Shown: positions 26,409 to 35,628 of the stretch, one piece after another | How positions within the stretch are numbered: position 1 is the stretch's first letter | How the letters are laid out: each line of letters begins with the position of its first letter | Assembly (NCBI GenBank): GCA_041743085.1 | Contig: JBGTNL010000033.1 | Location: 1 to 64,000 of the forward strand | Reading direction: 5' to 3' | Length of the DNA stretch: 64,000 nt | From: JAFMPW01 sp041743085 | Lineage (GTDB): Bacteria; Bacteroidota; Bacteroidia; Flavobacteriales; Flavobacteriaceae | Made by a program: the position numbers and the translations under genes | Notes under the pieces: generated by a model | The model's input: only the letters and a program-made list of their open reading frames with translations | Databases searched by the model: none | What the model was told of the DNA's origin: nothing

Positions 26409-27398
26409 CTAAAGTTTATTCTCGAAAGGAAAGGCAATTCCGGTAAGTTCCCTGATATGGTCCATAATTCTGATGAGGTCAAGGCTATTGGTATGTGACC
26501 ACAGCATGCTTTCGTTTTGACCTGCCCTGAGACAGGAATGCACCTCTTCTATTTCATAGGTGTATCCTTTCCCTGTCTTAGGGATCGTAAAATGTTGCAT
26601 CTCCCCTTCTTTGTCAATCGAATAGGCCTGTGTCTCGTGCCACCTGGGTTCCAGGTAAATGGTTCCTTCGCTTCCGCATATCTCGGCCTTCATCACAGAT
26701 TTAGAGTTCAATCCACTATAAAGCATTGCCTGCCCTCCGGTATACTCAAAGATCATTGAGGTCTGCATCTCAACTCCCGTTTTATAGAATCTAGAGGCTG
26801 CCAGAATGTTTTCAGGTTTGCCCAGAATGAGATAAGCCAAAAATATAGGATATATACCTATATCCAGAAGCGAGCCTCCCGCCAGGGACGGATTCAAAAG
26901 TCTACCTTCTTCGCTTCGATCAAGGGCATGAAATGCGAAATCGGCATGAAGATAGGTCACCTCTCCTACCAGTCCCTTGGAAATTAATTCCTTTACCTTC
27001 CGGATAGTGGGATTAAAACGGCTCCAAAGCGCTTCCATAAGAAAAACATTATTCCTTTTTGCAGCTGCGATCATTGTTTCAACCTGGGTTGAATTCACAC
27101 CCACGGGCTTCTCGCATAGTACATGTTTCCCCAGATCCATGGCCATAATGGATAGTTCCATATGATAGGTGTGGGGAGTGGCAATGTAAACAACATCTAT
27201 TTCCTTACATTCAAATAACTCCCGATAACTTCCAAAGCAATGTGCAGCGCCGTATTGTTCACCAAATTCGAGAGCTTTGTCGAGACTTCTGGAAGCCACT
27301 CCCACTAGGTCACCATCTTGCACTAAAGCCAGATCCTTTGCAAAACTGTGGGCTATATTTCCTAACCCAACAATCCCCCAGCCAATGGTATTACTCAT
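26409..27398 (-). CDS. Gfo/Idh/MocA family oxidoreductase (cytoplasmic)
   Basis: A 329-residue NAD(P)-dependent dehydrogenase from the start MSNTIGWG at 27398; an upstream ATG at 27431 overlaps the -7 box. The Rossmann motif is GIVGLGNIAHSFAKDL, and the catalytic Lys lies in VLCEKPVGVN, then the C-terminal alpha/beta dimer domain follows (LDIGIYPIFLAYLILG). The family acts on sugars, inositols or related polyols, including trans-dihydrodiol substrates; the substrate is unknown. It is divergent from the acyl-CoA carboxylase gene. Confidence 0.9.
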   Translation of the reverse strand: MSNTIGWGIVGLGNIAHSFAKDLALVQDGDLVGVASRSLDKALEFGEQYGAAHCFGSYRELFECKEIDVVYIATPHTYHMELSIMAMDLGKHVLCEKPVGVNSTQVETMIAAAKRNNVFLMEALWSRFNPTIRKVKELISKGLVGEVTYLHADFAFHALDRSEEGRLLNPSLAGGSLLDIGIYPIFLAYLILGKPENILAASRFYKTGVEMQTSMIFEYTGGQAMLYSGLNSKSVMKAEICGSEGTIYLEPRWHETQAYSIDKEGEMQHFTIPKTGKGYTYEIEEVHSCLRAGQNESMLWSHTNSLDLIRIMDHIRELTGIAFPFENKL

Positions 27399-27418
27399 GA
27401 TCACAAATTGAAATTTGT

Positions 27419-27426
27419 CAAAGTTA
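27419..27426 (-). promoter_or_regulatory. -7 box of the oxidoreductase gene
   Basis: TAACTTTG on the minus strand fits TAnnTTTG and ends 20 bp before the start codon at 27398. No clear -33 TTG. Confidence 0.4.
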
Positions 27427-27475
27427 GTCAATTATACTCCTTATCTTTATCCATCGTAAAAACCGCTTCTATAGA

Positions 27476-29104
27476 ATGGATATTAACTTCAATAAGAACG
27501 AAGATCACAACAAATTACTGGTATCGGATCTGAAAAAACGGCTCGCACAGGTAAAGCAGGGAGGGGGGAAGGTGAAGATCGAAAAACATCACGCACAGGG
27601 TAAAATGACCGCCCGGGAGCGAATAGATTATCTCCTGGATCCCAAAAGTGATTGTCTTGAGATTGCCGCTCTTGCAGGGGAGGACATGTATGAAGAACAC
27701 GGTGGATGCCCATCAGGGGGGGTTGTGGTGAAGATCGGCCGAATAGAAGGCAGGCTTTGCATGGTAGTGGCCAATGATGCTACGGTAAAAGCCGGCGCCT
27801 GGTTCCCAATAACCGGTAAGAAAAATCTAAGAGCCCAGGAAATCGCCATCGAGAACAAGTTGCCAATTATCTATCTGGTAGATAGCGCAGGGGTATATCT
27901 GCCGTTGCAAAGTGAAATTTTTCCGGATAAGGAGCACTTTGGCCGTATTTTCAGGAATAATGCCGTAATGAGCAGTATGGGAATTCCACAAATAGCTGCT
28001 GTAATGGGCAGCTGCGTAGCCGGAGGAGCTTATCTTCCCATAATGAGTGATGAGGCTTTGATCGTTGATAAAACAGGGAGTATTTTTCTCGCCGGAAGTT
28101 ATCTGGTGAAAGCGGCAATTGGGGAAGTAGTGGATAACGAAACACTCGGCGGGGCCACTACTCACTGTGAAATAAGCGGAGTTACGGACTATAAAGCGAA
28201 AGACGACAAGGATGCGCTCAATACCATAAAAAAACTTATAGGTAAAATGGGGGAACCTGACGTCGCCGGATTTAACAGATCAAAGTCGGCTGAACCTCGG
28301 GAAGATCCCAATGCTATTTTTGGCATTATCCCCGAATCCCGTACAGAGCAGTACGATATGCTGGAAATCATAAAACGCCTTGTTGATAATTCTGAATTTG
28401 ACCAATACAAAGAAGGCTTTGGAAAGACGATACTTACTGGCTATGCGCGTATGGACGGATGGGCCGTGGGAATTGTGGCCAACCAGCGAAAAGTGGTCAA
28501 GACCAAAAAGGGCGAGATGCGTTTTGGAGGGGTCATCTATTCCGATTCTGCGGACAAGGCAACGCGGTTTATTGCCAATTGCAACCAAAAGAAAATTCCA
28601 CTGGTCTTTCTGCAGGATGTTACCGGATTTATGGTGGGTAGCAAAAGTGAACACGGAGGTATCATAAAAGACGGCGCTAAAATGGTAAATGCGGTTAGCA
28701 ACTCGGTTGTTCCCAAGTTCACCGTAGTGATAGGGAACAGTTATGGTGCAGGCAACTATGCCATGTGCGGAAAGGCCTATGATCCGCGGTTGATCGTTGC
28801 ATGGCCAAGTGCAGAGCTCGCTGTAATGAGCGGGAATTCGGCTGCCAAAGTTCTGCTGCAAATTGAAAAGGCTTCGTTAAAGAAGAAAGGTGAAAAAATT
28901 ACGCAGGAGAAAGAGTCGGAACTTTTCAATAAGATCAAGGAACGGTACGACCAGCAGATCTCTCCGTATTACGCTGCGGCCCGACTCTGGACCGATGGTA
29001 TAATTGACCCTTTGGAGACCCGAAAATGGATCTCCATGGGGATAGAGGCAGCAAATCATGCGCCTATCGACAAGCCCTTTAATATGGGTGTATTACAGGT
29101 ATAG
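27476..29104 (+). CDS. Acyl-CoA carboxylase beta subunit (methylcrotonoyl-CoA carboxylase type)
   Basis: A 542-residue biotin-dependent carboxyltransferase. The N-terminal half carries MTARERIDYLLDP and LVDSAGVYLPLQSE; the C-terminal half FLQDVTGFMVG and AGNYAMCGKAYDPR. The segment MGSCVAGGAYLPIMSD fits the MccB branch, which carboxylates 3-methylcrotonoyl-CoA in leucine breakdown, rather than the propionyl-CoA branch. The biotin-carboxylase alpha subunit is not nearby, so it must be encoded elsewhere. Acetyl/propionyl-CoA specificity cannot be fully excluded. Confidence 0.88.
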   Translation: MDINFNKNEDHNKLLVSDLKKRLAQVKQGGGKVKIEKHHAQGKMTARERIDYLLDPKSDCLEIAALAGEDMYEEHGGCPSGGVVVKIGRIEGRLCMVVANDATVKAGAWFPITGKKNLRAQEIAIENKLPIIYLVDSAGVYLPLQSEIFPDKEHFGRIFRNNAVMSSMGIPQIAAVMGSCVAGGAYLPIMSDEALIVDKTGSIFLAGSYLVKAAIGEVVDNETLGGATTHCEISGVTDYKAKDDKDALNTIKKLIGKMGEPDVAGFNRSKSAEPREDPNAIFGIIPESRTEQYDMLEIIKRLVDNSEFDQYKEGFGKTILTGYARMDGWAVGIVANQRKVVKTKKGEMRFGGVIYSDSADKATRFIANCNQKKIPLVFLQDVTGFMVGSKSEHGGIIKDGAKMVNAVSNSVVPKFTVVIGNSYGAGNYAMCGKAYDPRLIVAWPSAELAVMSGNSAAKVLLQIEKASLKKKGEKITQEKESELFNKIKERYDQQISPYYAAARLWTDGIIDPLETRKWISMGIEAANHAPIDKPFNMGVLQV

Positions 29105-29108
29105 TATT

Positions 29109-31289
29109 TTATTTTACCCTCAGTTTTGCCAATAACTCCTCACTGCCGTTTTCATACAAACGCAACAAATGCTGTTCAGTTCGTTGTTCCGGGGTCCCAA
29201 AATTATAATGCACGGTACATTTTAAAAAGGCAGACGTGGTATCTCCGCTGTTCGCATTACCCAGGTATTTTGCATTAATGAGCCACTCGCCCTTTCCTTC
29301 CGCACCAACTATCTCGAACTCCTCTTTGGCATAGCCATTAAGCTGTTCGTCCTTAATACGATCCCTGTTCGAGGCAAGCGTATGTTCCCAGGTAAAAAAC
29401 CGTTTTTGGGGATTCACAAACTGCAATTCAAATTGTGTGTCAGGCGTTGTCCAGTCGATGACTACCCTGGCATCATATTTTATATTTGTCAGATATTTGG
29501 GATCAACATCAGCCAGATCCAAAGTGTTCTTATGGTGATAAACGATGTTTCTTATTTCCCGATCTACGGTTTTCTTCAGACCGGAGAAGTCGAGCTCGGG
29601 ATTTATAGAACCGTTTGCAATGGTGCTCAACATATTCAATGCAACCTGAACATTTTCTGCATTCTTGTGGGCTAAAGCAACATCAAGATAGGATTGGATT
29701 CTTAAGGGATACCGATTTAGTATGGCATCCGCGGTCTCAAGTGCCAGTTCACTATTTTCTTCCAATTCCATTTTAAATAGCATTCCTCTTAATGCTATCA
29801 GGGATGATGATTCCCTTTCAAGAACATTTGTGAGTATTCTATATCCCAGAGCCTTGGCCGAACCTTTGAAAAAGTCGAATACATCTATAAAATAGGTTGG
29901 ATTATCCCAAAAATTATCTCGTTGATTCAGGTAGATCGTATATGCTTCCCGCACATTTATACCTTTTTTCAACTCTTCAAGATAGGCGGTAACCAGGGTC
30001 TTATTGGGTACGATTATTTTTCCATCATATACATTATCCGTTAGAAGGGCCTGGTCTTTTTTTTTCTTCGTATTGTCAAAAGATGCAGTTTTTGTGGTGA
30101 TCAGAACGGCCCCATTGGCTCCCAGGCTCCCAAATCTATTGGTGGCAGCCAGGCTTTTCAGCACAGTAATACTGGCGATGTTTTTCGGATCAATAAAGGC
30201 AGTACTGGCACTTTGAGAGTTGAAAACACTGGAGTTTGATTTTGGCATGGGTACCCCATCTACTACTACAAGTCCGTAGTTATTAGACAAAATAGACGTT
30301 TTTGGTCTTAGCTCCGCCTGGCTCAAATCATCTTGCTGACCTAAGCTGACGCCCGAGAATTTGCCCTGGATTGCTTGTGATACTTCAGTTGAAATGTCTG
30401 AAATATCTTCTTCGGTTATAGATTGCACCGCATACCCCACCGCATTTTTGTCCTTTGTGCCAAAGGCTGTGAAAGTCTCCTCCAAGGGTTCCCTTATTTT
30501 TTCTGTTACAACAACTTCATCCAGGAGAATCCCTCCCCACTCCTTCAGCTCTACATTAATATTCCTATTCTCACTCAGGGATTTTTCCACCGATTTGCCA
30601 CAGGGAACAGAAAAGATCAATGTATCTCCGGGGTTTGCTTTTATTTGGTACGAACCATCCTTATTGGGCTTAACGGCATCGCCCCCGGCCCCTTTTACAC
30701 GGATCGACACCTCTCCGGTTTGTATATTTTCGCGATATACGGTGCCGGTATATAAAGTGTAATTACTTTCCGGTTTAGGAGCGATCTCGTACTTACCTCC
30801 GGCCAGGTTGATGAATTCGCCTCCATTAAGGATCATAAGTAAATTCAGATTGGCTATATTATAGCTCTTTTTACTGTTCACAATGTAGAGATCCCCGGTA
30901 AAGTTGGGACTGCCAATATTGGTGTTTTGCCCCCCATCCGTAAAAAGCAGAATATCACCTCCGTTACTATGATCCCCTAAGGCATTATAGGAGGTGGCCC
31001 CGTCATAGATCATATCGCCGAGTTTTTCCTTTAATGCACTCCAATCCCCGGAGTTTATTATAAAAGTTTTCCTCTCTATTATAGTGTTGCTGAATACCAG
31101 TAAAGTAACCTTTGCGTTTTGCTTTATTTTGAAATATGCCTGCAAAAAATCACTCTCTTTCCTAAAGTTTTTATCTATCATGGACAGGGAAGTATCCCAC
31201 AGGATAGTAACTTTCTGGCTATCTTCGTATTGAGAATATCCACAGCCAATGTTGAAATAGAACAATCCCCAAATTATGGCTCTTCGCAT
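29109..31289 (-). CDS. Secreted VWA - TonB plug - TPR - DUF2135 hybrid protein
   Basis: A 726-residue exported protein (signal peptide ending near GYSQ). Residues about 25-165 form a von Willebrand A domain with a complete MIDAS: DTSLS, GATSYNAL, LFTDGG. About 180-270 looks like a carboxypeptidase-regulatory domain. About 270-400 is a TonB-receptor plug-like domain (SQAIQGKFSGVSL; LVVVDGVPMP; ITVLKSLAATNRFGSLGANGAVLI), but no beta-barrel follows. About 430-600 is helical, TPR-like. The last about 115 residues resemble DUF2135 (RVVIDWTTPDTQFELQFVNP). It may assemble with or sense a SusC-type transporter, which is inference. It follows an M24 peptidase gene by 10 bp. Confidence 0.82.
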   Translation of the reverse strand: MRRAIIWGLFYFNIGCGYSQYEDSQKVTILWDTSLSMIDKNFRKESDFLQAYFKIKQNAKVTLLVFSNTIIERKTFIINSGDWSALKEKLGDMIYDGATSYNALGDHSNGGDILLFTDGGQNTNIGSPNFTGDLYIVNSKKSYNIANLNLLMILNGGEFINLAGGKYEIAPKPESNYTLYTGTVYRENIQTGEVSIRVKGAGGDAVKPNKDGSYQIKANPGDTLIFSVPCGKSVEKSLSENRNINVELKEWGGILLDEVVVTEKIREPLEETFTAFGTKDKNAVGYAVQSITEEDISDISTEVSQAIQGKFSGVSLGQQDDLSQAELRPKTSILSNNYGLVVVDGVPMPKSNSSVFNSQSASTAFIDPKNIASITVLKSLAATNRFGSLGANGAVLITTKTASFDNTKKKKDQALLTDNVYDGKIIVPNKTLVTAYLEELKKGINVREAYTIYLNQRDNFWDNPTYFIDVFDFFKGSAKALGYRILTNVLERESSSLIALRGMLFKMELEENSELALETADAILNRYPLRIQSYLDVALAHKNAENVQVALNMLSTIANGSINPELDFSGLKKTVDREIRNIVYHHKNTLDLADVDPKYLTNIKYDARVVIDWTTPDTQFELQFVNPQKRFFTWEHTLASNRDRIKDEQLNGYAKEEFEIVGAEGKGEWLINAKYLGNANSGDTTSAFLKCTVHYNFGTPEQRTEQHLLRLYENGSEELLAKLRVK

Positions 31290-31299
31290 TTCGCTTAAT

Positions 31300-32646
31300 T
31301 TAATTTCCCTGATGTTCCTTTATTCGGGGTATTAACAGCAATTCCGTTTGTCTCCCATTTACATACCGAAAACCAGCTTCTCCAAAAAATCCTGCTTCTT
31401 CCAACATGATCCTGATATCCCTTTTCCATTCGGGGATAGTCACCGTTGTATTTAATTCAATGGCATATACCGTATTGGGATTAAGCGGATAGTTTTCACC
31501 ATCGTCTTTCATAACACCGCCTTGTGAATCCCACATGCCTATGGTAGTACCTGCAGAATGCCCATACATCCCTAATGGATGGGTATAAATCGATGGTTTA
31601 AGGCCTGCCGCTTTAGCATCCTGCAGCGCTTTGGCCAGGATCTCATTTCCCATTCTGCCCGCAACCATATTCCGGGTGAGATAGTCCTGGACCATATTCC
31701 CGGCCTTGAGTGCTTCAACCAGGTACTTAGGGGCCTCTCTTTCTCCGGGTTTCAGCACATATGCCAATTCCTGGCAGTCCGTATTCAGCCTTAAATAGGT
31801 AATCCCGAAATCGCAATGCAACAGATCTCCCGGGAGGATAACCATGTCCCCGGGCCTTCCGGAAAAAGAATACAAGTGACCCACCAGTTCTTCACTGTTT
31901 CGCTGTATATCGACCGTGGGATGAAACCAGGTCTCTAAACCGAGGTCCGTCACTTTTTGCCGCATCCACCATTCAACTTCGGTAGTAGTGGTGATGCCCG
32001 GGGTAATAACCTTCTCGGAAAAGGCCTGGGCGATGATGTCATGGGTAATATCAACGAGTTGATCATATAGCACCATTTCGCGCTCCGTGCGCGTTTCTAT
32101 CCACCGAACCGCCAACTGTTCCGCCGAAACTACTTTTGACTGGTATTTCTTCGGCAAATTTTGCATAAACCCGTCATAATCTGTCTTGTCCAGGCCATCT
32201 GCTATATTGTGATCTTCAGAATAGTTTACCCCAATCCTGTCGGGATTTCGTTCCTCTATCAGTTGAATTAGCCGTTTCCATTGATCAGGTTCCTTCTCCT
32301 TATCCCAGGAAGAAGTTATATTATCTCCAACGTTATATCTTGCAACGGCCAACTTTTCCATTGTGTTATTCCTCTTATCGCGATAAAAGAGAAGGATCGT
32401 CCTCCTTCTGGCATTTAACCAGGTCGAAGGCAGCATGGTCCTTAAGACAGGATCCTCATTGTATTCTCGGGAGATCAGGATCCACATATCTATCCCGGCT
32501 TTGTCCATTAGCCCGGGAAGCAGGTTGTTAAAACGGTCTTCCAGAACTTCATCGATCACCCGGGCCCGTTCATTTTCCGGAAGTATTTGCTGTGCCCTGA
32601 TAGAGGAACACAGAAAGAGAAGAAATACGGCAAAAATTCGATTCAT
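31300..32646 (-). CDS. Secreted M24 family metallopeptidase (Xaa-Pro aminopeptidase-like)
   Basis: A 448-residue protein with signal peptide (SSIRAQ). The N-terminal creatinase-like half is followed by a pita-bread catalytic domain. Candidate metal ligands: Asp in LLHCDFGITYL, Asp in LNTDCQELAY, His in THPLGMYGHSAG, Glu in YAIELNTTV and Glu in IMLEEAGFF. The family removes N-terminal residues next to proline. Export suggests digestion of peptides in the periplasm. It is probably the first gene of a two-gene operon with the VWA hybrid protein. Confidence 0.87.
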   Translation of the reverse strand: MNRIFAVFLLFLCSSIRAQQILPENERARVIDEVLEDRFNNLLPGLMDKAGIDMWILISREYNEDPVLRTMLPSTWLNARRRTILLFYRDKRNNTMEKLAVARYNVGDNITSSWDKEKEPDQWKRLIQLIEERNPDRIGVNYSEDHNIADGLDKTDYDGFMQNLPKKYQSKVVSAEQLAVRWIETRTEREMVLYDQLVDITHDIIAQAFSEKVITPGITTTTEVEWWMRQKVTDLGLETWFHPTVDIQRNSEELVGHLYSFSGRPGDMVILPGDLLHCDFGITYLRLNTDCQELAYVLKPGEREAPKYLVEALKAGNMVQDYLTRNMVAGRMGNEILAKALQDAKAAGLKPSIYTHPLGMYGHSAGTTIGMWDSQGGVMKDDGENYPLNPNTVYAIELNTTVTIPEWKRDIRIMLEEAGFFGEAGFRYVNGRQTELLLIPRIKEHQGN

Positions 32647-32686
32647 AGAACAGCTTTATCCGATGAAAATACACCTTTTTCAAGAT

Positions 32687-32847
32687 GAAGTGATTTAAAC
32701 TTTTACAAATTGGCTAAAAAATTGCCGTCTTACACCCATATTTTGTCTTTTTCTTGCTCCGTAGCCCTGCTATGCAGCTCAAAAAAGCCTTCACCTGGGC
32801 ACAAAACCATCAATTTTCGCTTCAATTCAAAAAGGTTAAATCACTTC
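32687..32847. mobile_element. 161-bp MITE-like element, copy 1
   Basis: A 161-bp non-coding block with terminal inverted repeats (GAAGTGATTTAAACTTTT at left; complement GAAGTGATTTAACCTTTT at right). GAT lies on both sides, a possible 3-bp target duplication. The same 161-bp block occurs at 44787-44947 in reverse orientation; I count about 7 mismatches between the copies (about 96% identical). It encodes no transposase. Confidence 0.85.
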
Positions 32848-32954
32848 GATATTGTAAAATAGGGTTACGTTTATGTTGCAATGATAAAGTATTCTTCCTC
32901 CCGGGATTCTTCTCTTTTTGCTTTGCCTTGTTGCAGACGATAAGCCGCAACTTG

Positions 32955-33176
32955 CATACGAAGGAGTGGCCGATGTCCCCTGGTATGTTAGATGGGATAA
33001 GCACCACTTATGAGAAGTCCGGAGCATCAGTCACCGGAACTGTGGTCCCTGTTGGATTGGTTTTCAAGGCTATTTTAAACGACAAGGGGGGTGCAGTGGA
33101 TCTTTATAACTCGGATGGTGTTCACCCAAGTGTTGCAGGAACCTTCCTGGCCGCCGCAATGTTTTTAAGACTTTGA
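32955..33176 (+). pseudogene. C-terminal fragment of an SGNH/GDSL-type hydrolase
   Basis: In frame from about 32955 the peptide has WPMSPGMLDGISTTYEKSGA, VVPVGLVFKAIL and DLYNSDGVHPSVAGTFLAAA. The last is the catalytic block of SGNH hydrolases (D and H of DGxHPS). The catalytic serine block and the whole N-terminal part are missing; upstream lies the MITE-like element. It is therefore a remnant, not a functional enzyme. Confidence 0.6.
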
Positions 33177-33221
33177 AGTTTTCGACTGCGCTCAAACCGA
33201 CAGATTCAATTACTTTTTGTA

Positions 33222-33441
33222 GAGGTCAGTAGATAGATGCGTAGTTCAATTATAATAGGAACGCTATTTTATGGGTCCTCCCCTTATTTCACTTGCCTCC
33301 GACGAGGGCAACGAGAGGAAGGCACGGTGCCGATAGGCGGAGGGGTCTCTTCGGAAATTTGTGGAATTCGCAGCATATTGCGAAGCGCAACAGAGCGGAC
33401 CAAAAGGATAAATTTACAATATGCAACTAACTACTGACCTC
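33222..33441. mobile_element. 220-bp MITE-like element with 22-bp imperfect inverted ends
   Basis: The left end GAGGTCAGTAGATAGATGCG and the complement of the right end GAGGTCAGTAGTTAGTTGCA agree at all but three of 22 positions, the first 11 being identical. The interior is non-coding, with GC-rich hairpin segments (GGTGCCGATAGGCGG). No target duplication is clear. Only one copy is in the window. Confidence 0.55.
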
Positions 33442-33611
33442 CAACTTTTTATGCTCCCTTATAGACTGCCTTCAAAAGTTTTTACAAGTCGAATAAATTC
33501 GGCCCTATCCCCTGACTGTCTTCTTCCCGACCCGTCTTAACCAAATCCAATACATGGGGCTACAGGTTGCCCCATTCGTGTAAGGTAATTTTCATTTTGG
33601 ATGAGGGAATC
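33442..33611. other. Short interval before menE stop
   Basis: No gene or clear terminator is seen between the 220-bp element and the end of menE. Confidence 0.35.
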
Positions 33612-34685
33612 TTAGGGTTGGACCAGAGCTTTGGTTTCTGAACGCTTTATTTTACCGCTTTCGGTTTCCACAAAAACCGGAAGGCTATAAATTTCCTTTG
33701 GTCGTTCAAACTTTTCCAGAGTTGGCAAGGCGTTAATTTTTAGATGTAATCTATCTTCATCTGTCTCGCCTTCCACGAACAACACTAGTTTCTCTCCCAG
33801 AGAAGCATCGGGGATCCCCGTAACAAAAAACCGGGAATTAATAACGGTACTCAGCTTTTTCTCTATTTCTTCGGGAATTAATTTAATGCCACCGGAATTA
33901 ATAATAGTGTCAAAACGTCCCAACCATTTAAACTCGGTTTCAGATAGTAGTTCTACAACGTCATTGGTGGCTACTGGTTTTGAGGTAATACCCGGAGCAT
34001 CAATAATAAGACATGCCCTGTCATCTTTTGATATAAGAACGTTAGGTAACGTTTTAAAATTTACATCCTTCCTCCCTCCGTTAATCCTTTTTAAGGCGAT
34101 ATGGGTTAGGGTCTCCGTCATTCCAAAGGTCTCATAAATTGCTGTCCTCTTATTCTGAACCGCTTTTTTAAGCCTTTCAGATAATGGAGTTCCCCCGACA
34201 ATCAGTGTTTTTATCTTTTCAATGTCCTGAAGGGAGTTCTGTAATTGAAGGGGTGCCATTGCACAGAAATCATAAGTGGAATCCATATTTTTAAGAGGAG
34301 TGGATGAAGGTTCCCGATAGTATAGTTCCAGACCCAAGACCATAGCTCTTACCAACATCATTTTTCCGGCAATGTAATCTACCGGCAGACAAAGAAGCGC
34401 TTTGTTTCCTGGCTTCAGACCAAAGAATTCACCGGTAGCCCTGGCGGAATTCTCCATTTGATCTTTCATTACAGTAAGCCTGACGGGGTCACCCGTTGCC
34501 CCAGATGTAGACAGGGTAATTGTATCAGAATCCGCCAGCCAATCCATCAGAAAATCCCCAATTTTAATTTCGAATTCCGTTCCTTCCTTCACCAGGCTGT
34601 ACACCACTTCCTTCAATTCTTCGTGGGTGAAGAAAATCCCATTTAACTTAAACCGCGGATGTATTTTATTCGATGAGTCTGTCAT
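33612..34685 (-). CDS. menE: o-Succinylbenzoate-CoA ligase
   Basis: A 357-residue acyl-adenylate enzyme that activates o-succinylbenzoate to its CoA ester in menaquinone synthesis. The ATP-binding loop is TLSTSGATGDP, a core motif YETFGMTETLTH follows, then FDTIINSGGIKLIPEEIE, and the C-terminal catalytic Lys lies in ESGKIKRSET. It is about 100 residues shorter than the E. coli enzyme (451), as is usual in Flavobacteriia. Its start overlaps the CPBP gene by 20 bp; with menC it forms an operon menC-CPBP-menE. Confidence 0.92.
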   Translation of the reverse strand: MTDSSNKIHPRFKLNGIFFTHEELKEVVYSLVKEGTEFEIKIGDFLMDWLADSDTITLSTSGATGDPVRLTVMKDQMENSARATGEFFGLKPGNKALLCLPVDYIAGKMMLVRAMVLGLELYYREPSSTPLKNMDSTYDFCAMAPLQLQNSLQDIEKIKTLIVGGTPLSERLKKAVQNKRTAIYETFGMTETLTHIALKRINGGRKDVNFKTLPNVLISKDDRACLIIDAPGITSKPVATNDVVELLSETEFKWLGRFDTIINSGGIKLIPEEIEKKLSTVINSRFFVTGIPDASLGEKLVLFVEGETDEDRLHLKINALPTLEKFERPKEIYSLPVFVETESGKIKRSETKALVQP

Positions 34686-35628
34686 TCTTTGATGTATCTA
34701 AATCTAATTCTTCTTTCACTACTTTTCCCGAAAGTCGCTCCTTCCAATTCCTCCATCCATATTTTTTTGCCATGATAAACAAGATGATCGGATATACAAC
34801 AAGAACGGGTAAAAAAACATCCCAGCCCAATACAGGTTCCGCAACATCCCGATATACCGAGTGGGTCTGAAAAGCTGTCCAATCTGCCGTTACCAGAAGT
34901 GCAGCCGTAAGATTATTTGCTGCATGGAAACCCAGTGGTAATTCCAACCCTCCATCCATAAGTGTCAAAATCCCGAGAAATAAACCTGTTCCCATATAAA
35001 ATACCATAATTCCATAGCCTATTTTTGCCACTTCTGGGTTAAAAATATGAAGGATGCCAAAAATAAAGGAAGTTACCAGTAGCGGTAGCCATCTGTTCCC
35101 GGCTCCTATACCAATTCCCTGCATCAGGTAACCCCGCATAAAATATTCTTCAAAACTTGTTTGTAACGGAATAAGCATTGTAGCGATCGCTAACAGTATA
35201 AGAAATGGCTCAAGTTGAAAATTTAAAACATAATCCTCTGGCGACAGATAAATGTCTAATCCTATAAACAGCACTGAAACCAGAGCCCAAAGAGAAAAAG
35301 CAAAGATAACTCTCTTCCAGTCAACCCTGCTCCTGGTAGTGGTAAGAGATGCCCACGACTGTTTATGAAGATACTTAACTGTAACGTAAACGACTACAAG
35401 CCCAATAGCAAAGGTTAAAAGCATTAAAAAGAGGAATAGATTAGACCCCAATAAACTGGACATTCCGCCAATATCCGTTGGCATTCCACCCGACTCCATC
35501 GACTTTACAACCAACGCCGCCGCCAGGGGCAATGCACCTATGAGTTGCCATCCGATCAAAATAATTAATAATCCTACCAAATACCTCCATCCTTCATGGA
35601 GTCCTTTATACCCTTGTTCTATGAACAT
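34666..35628 (-). CDS. CPBP family intramembrane metalloprotease
   Basis: A 320-residue protein with about eight membrane spans. The CPBP (Abi/CAAX-protease) motifs are in order: EEYFMRGYLMQG, FGILHIFNPE and GFHAANNLTAA; their Glu, Arg and His residues make the metal site. Function in bacteria is often unknown: prenyl-protein-type proteolysis or self-immunity. It overlaps menC and menE on either side, a neighbourhood I recall as common in Flavobacteriaceae, so a role tied to prenylated quinones or simple co-expression is possible. Confidence 0.9.
   Translation of the reverse strand: MFIEQGYKGLHEGWRYLVGLLIILIGWQLIGALPLAAALVVKSMESGGMPTDIGGMSSLLGSNLFLFLMLLTFAIGLVVVYVTVKYLHKQSWASLTTTRSRVDWKRVIFAFSLWALVSVLFIGLDIYLSPEDYVLNFQLEPFLILLAIATMLIPLQTSFEEYFMRGYLMQGIGIGAGNRWLPLLVTSFIFGILHIFNPEVAKIGYGIMVFYMGTGLFLGILTLMDGGLELPLGFHAANNLTAALLVTADWTAFQTHSVYRDVAEPVLGWDVFLPVLVVYPIILFIMAKKYGWRNWKERLSGKVVKEELDLDTSKNDRLIE

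Noticed and set aside
32754..33176. One 140-residue protein starting inside the 161-bp element
   Set aside because: The first half is element DNA and unrelated to the SGNH-like second half; the reading frame joins them by chance.
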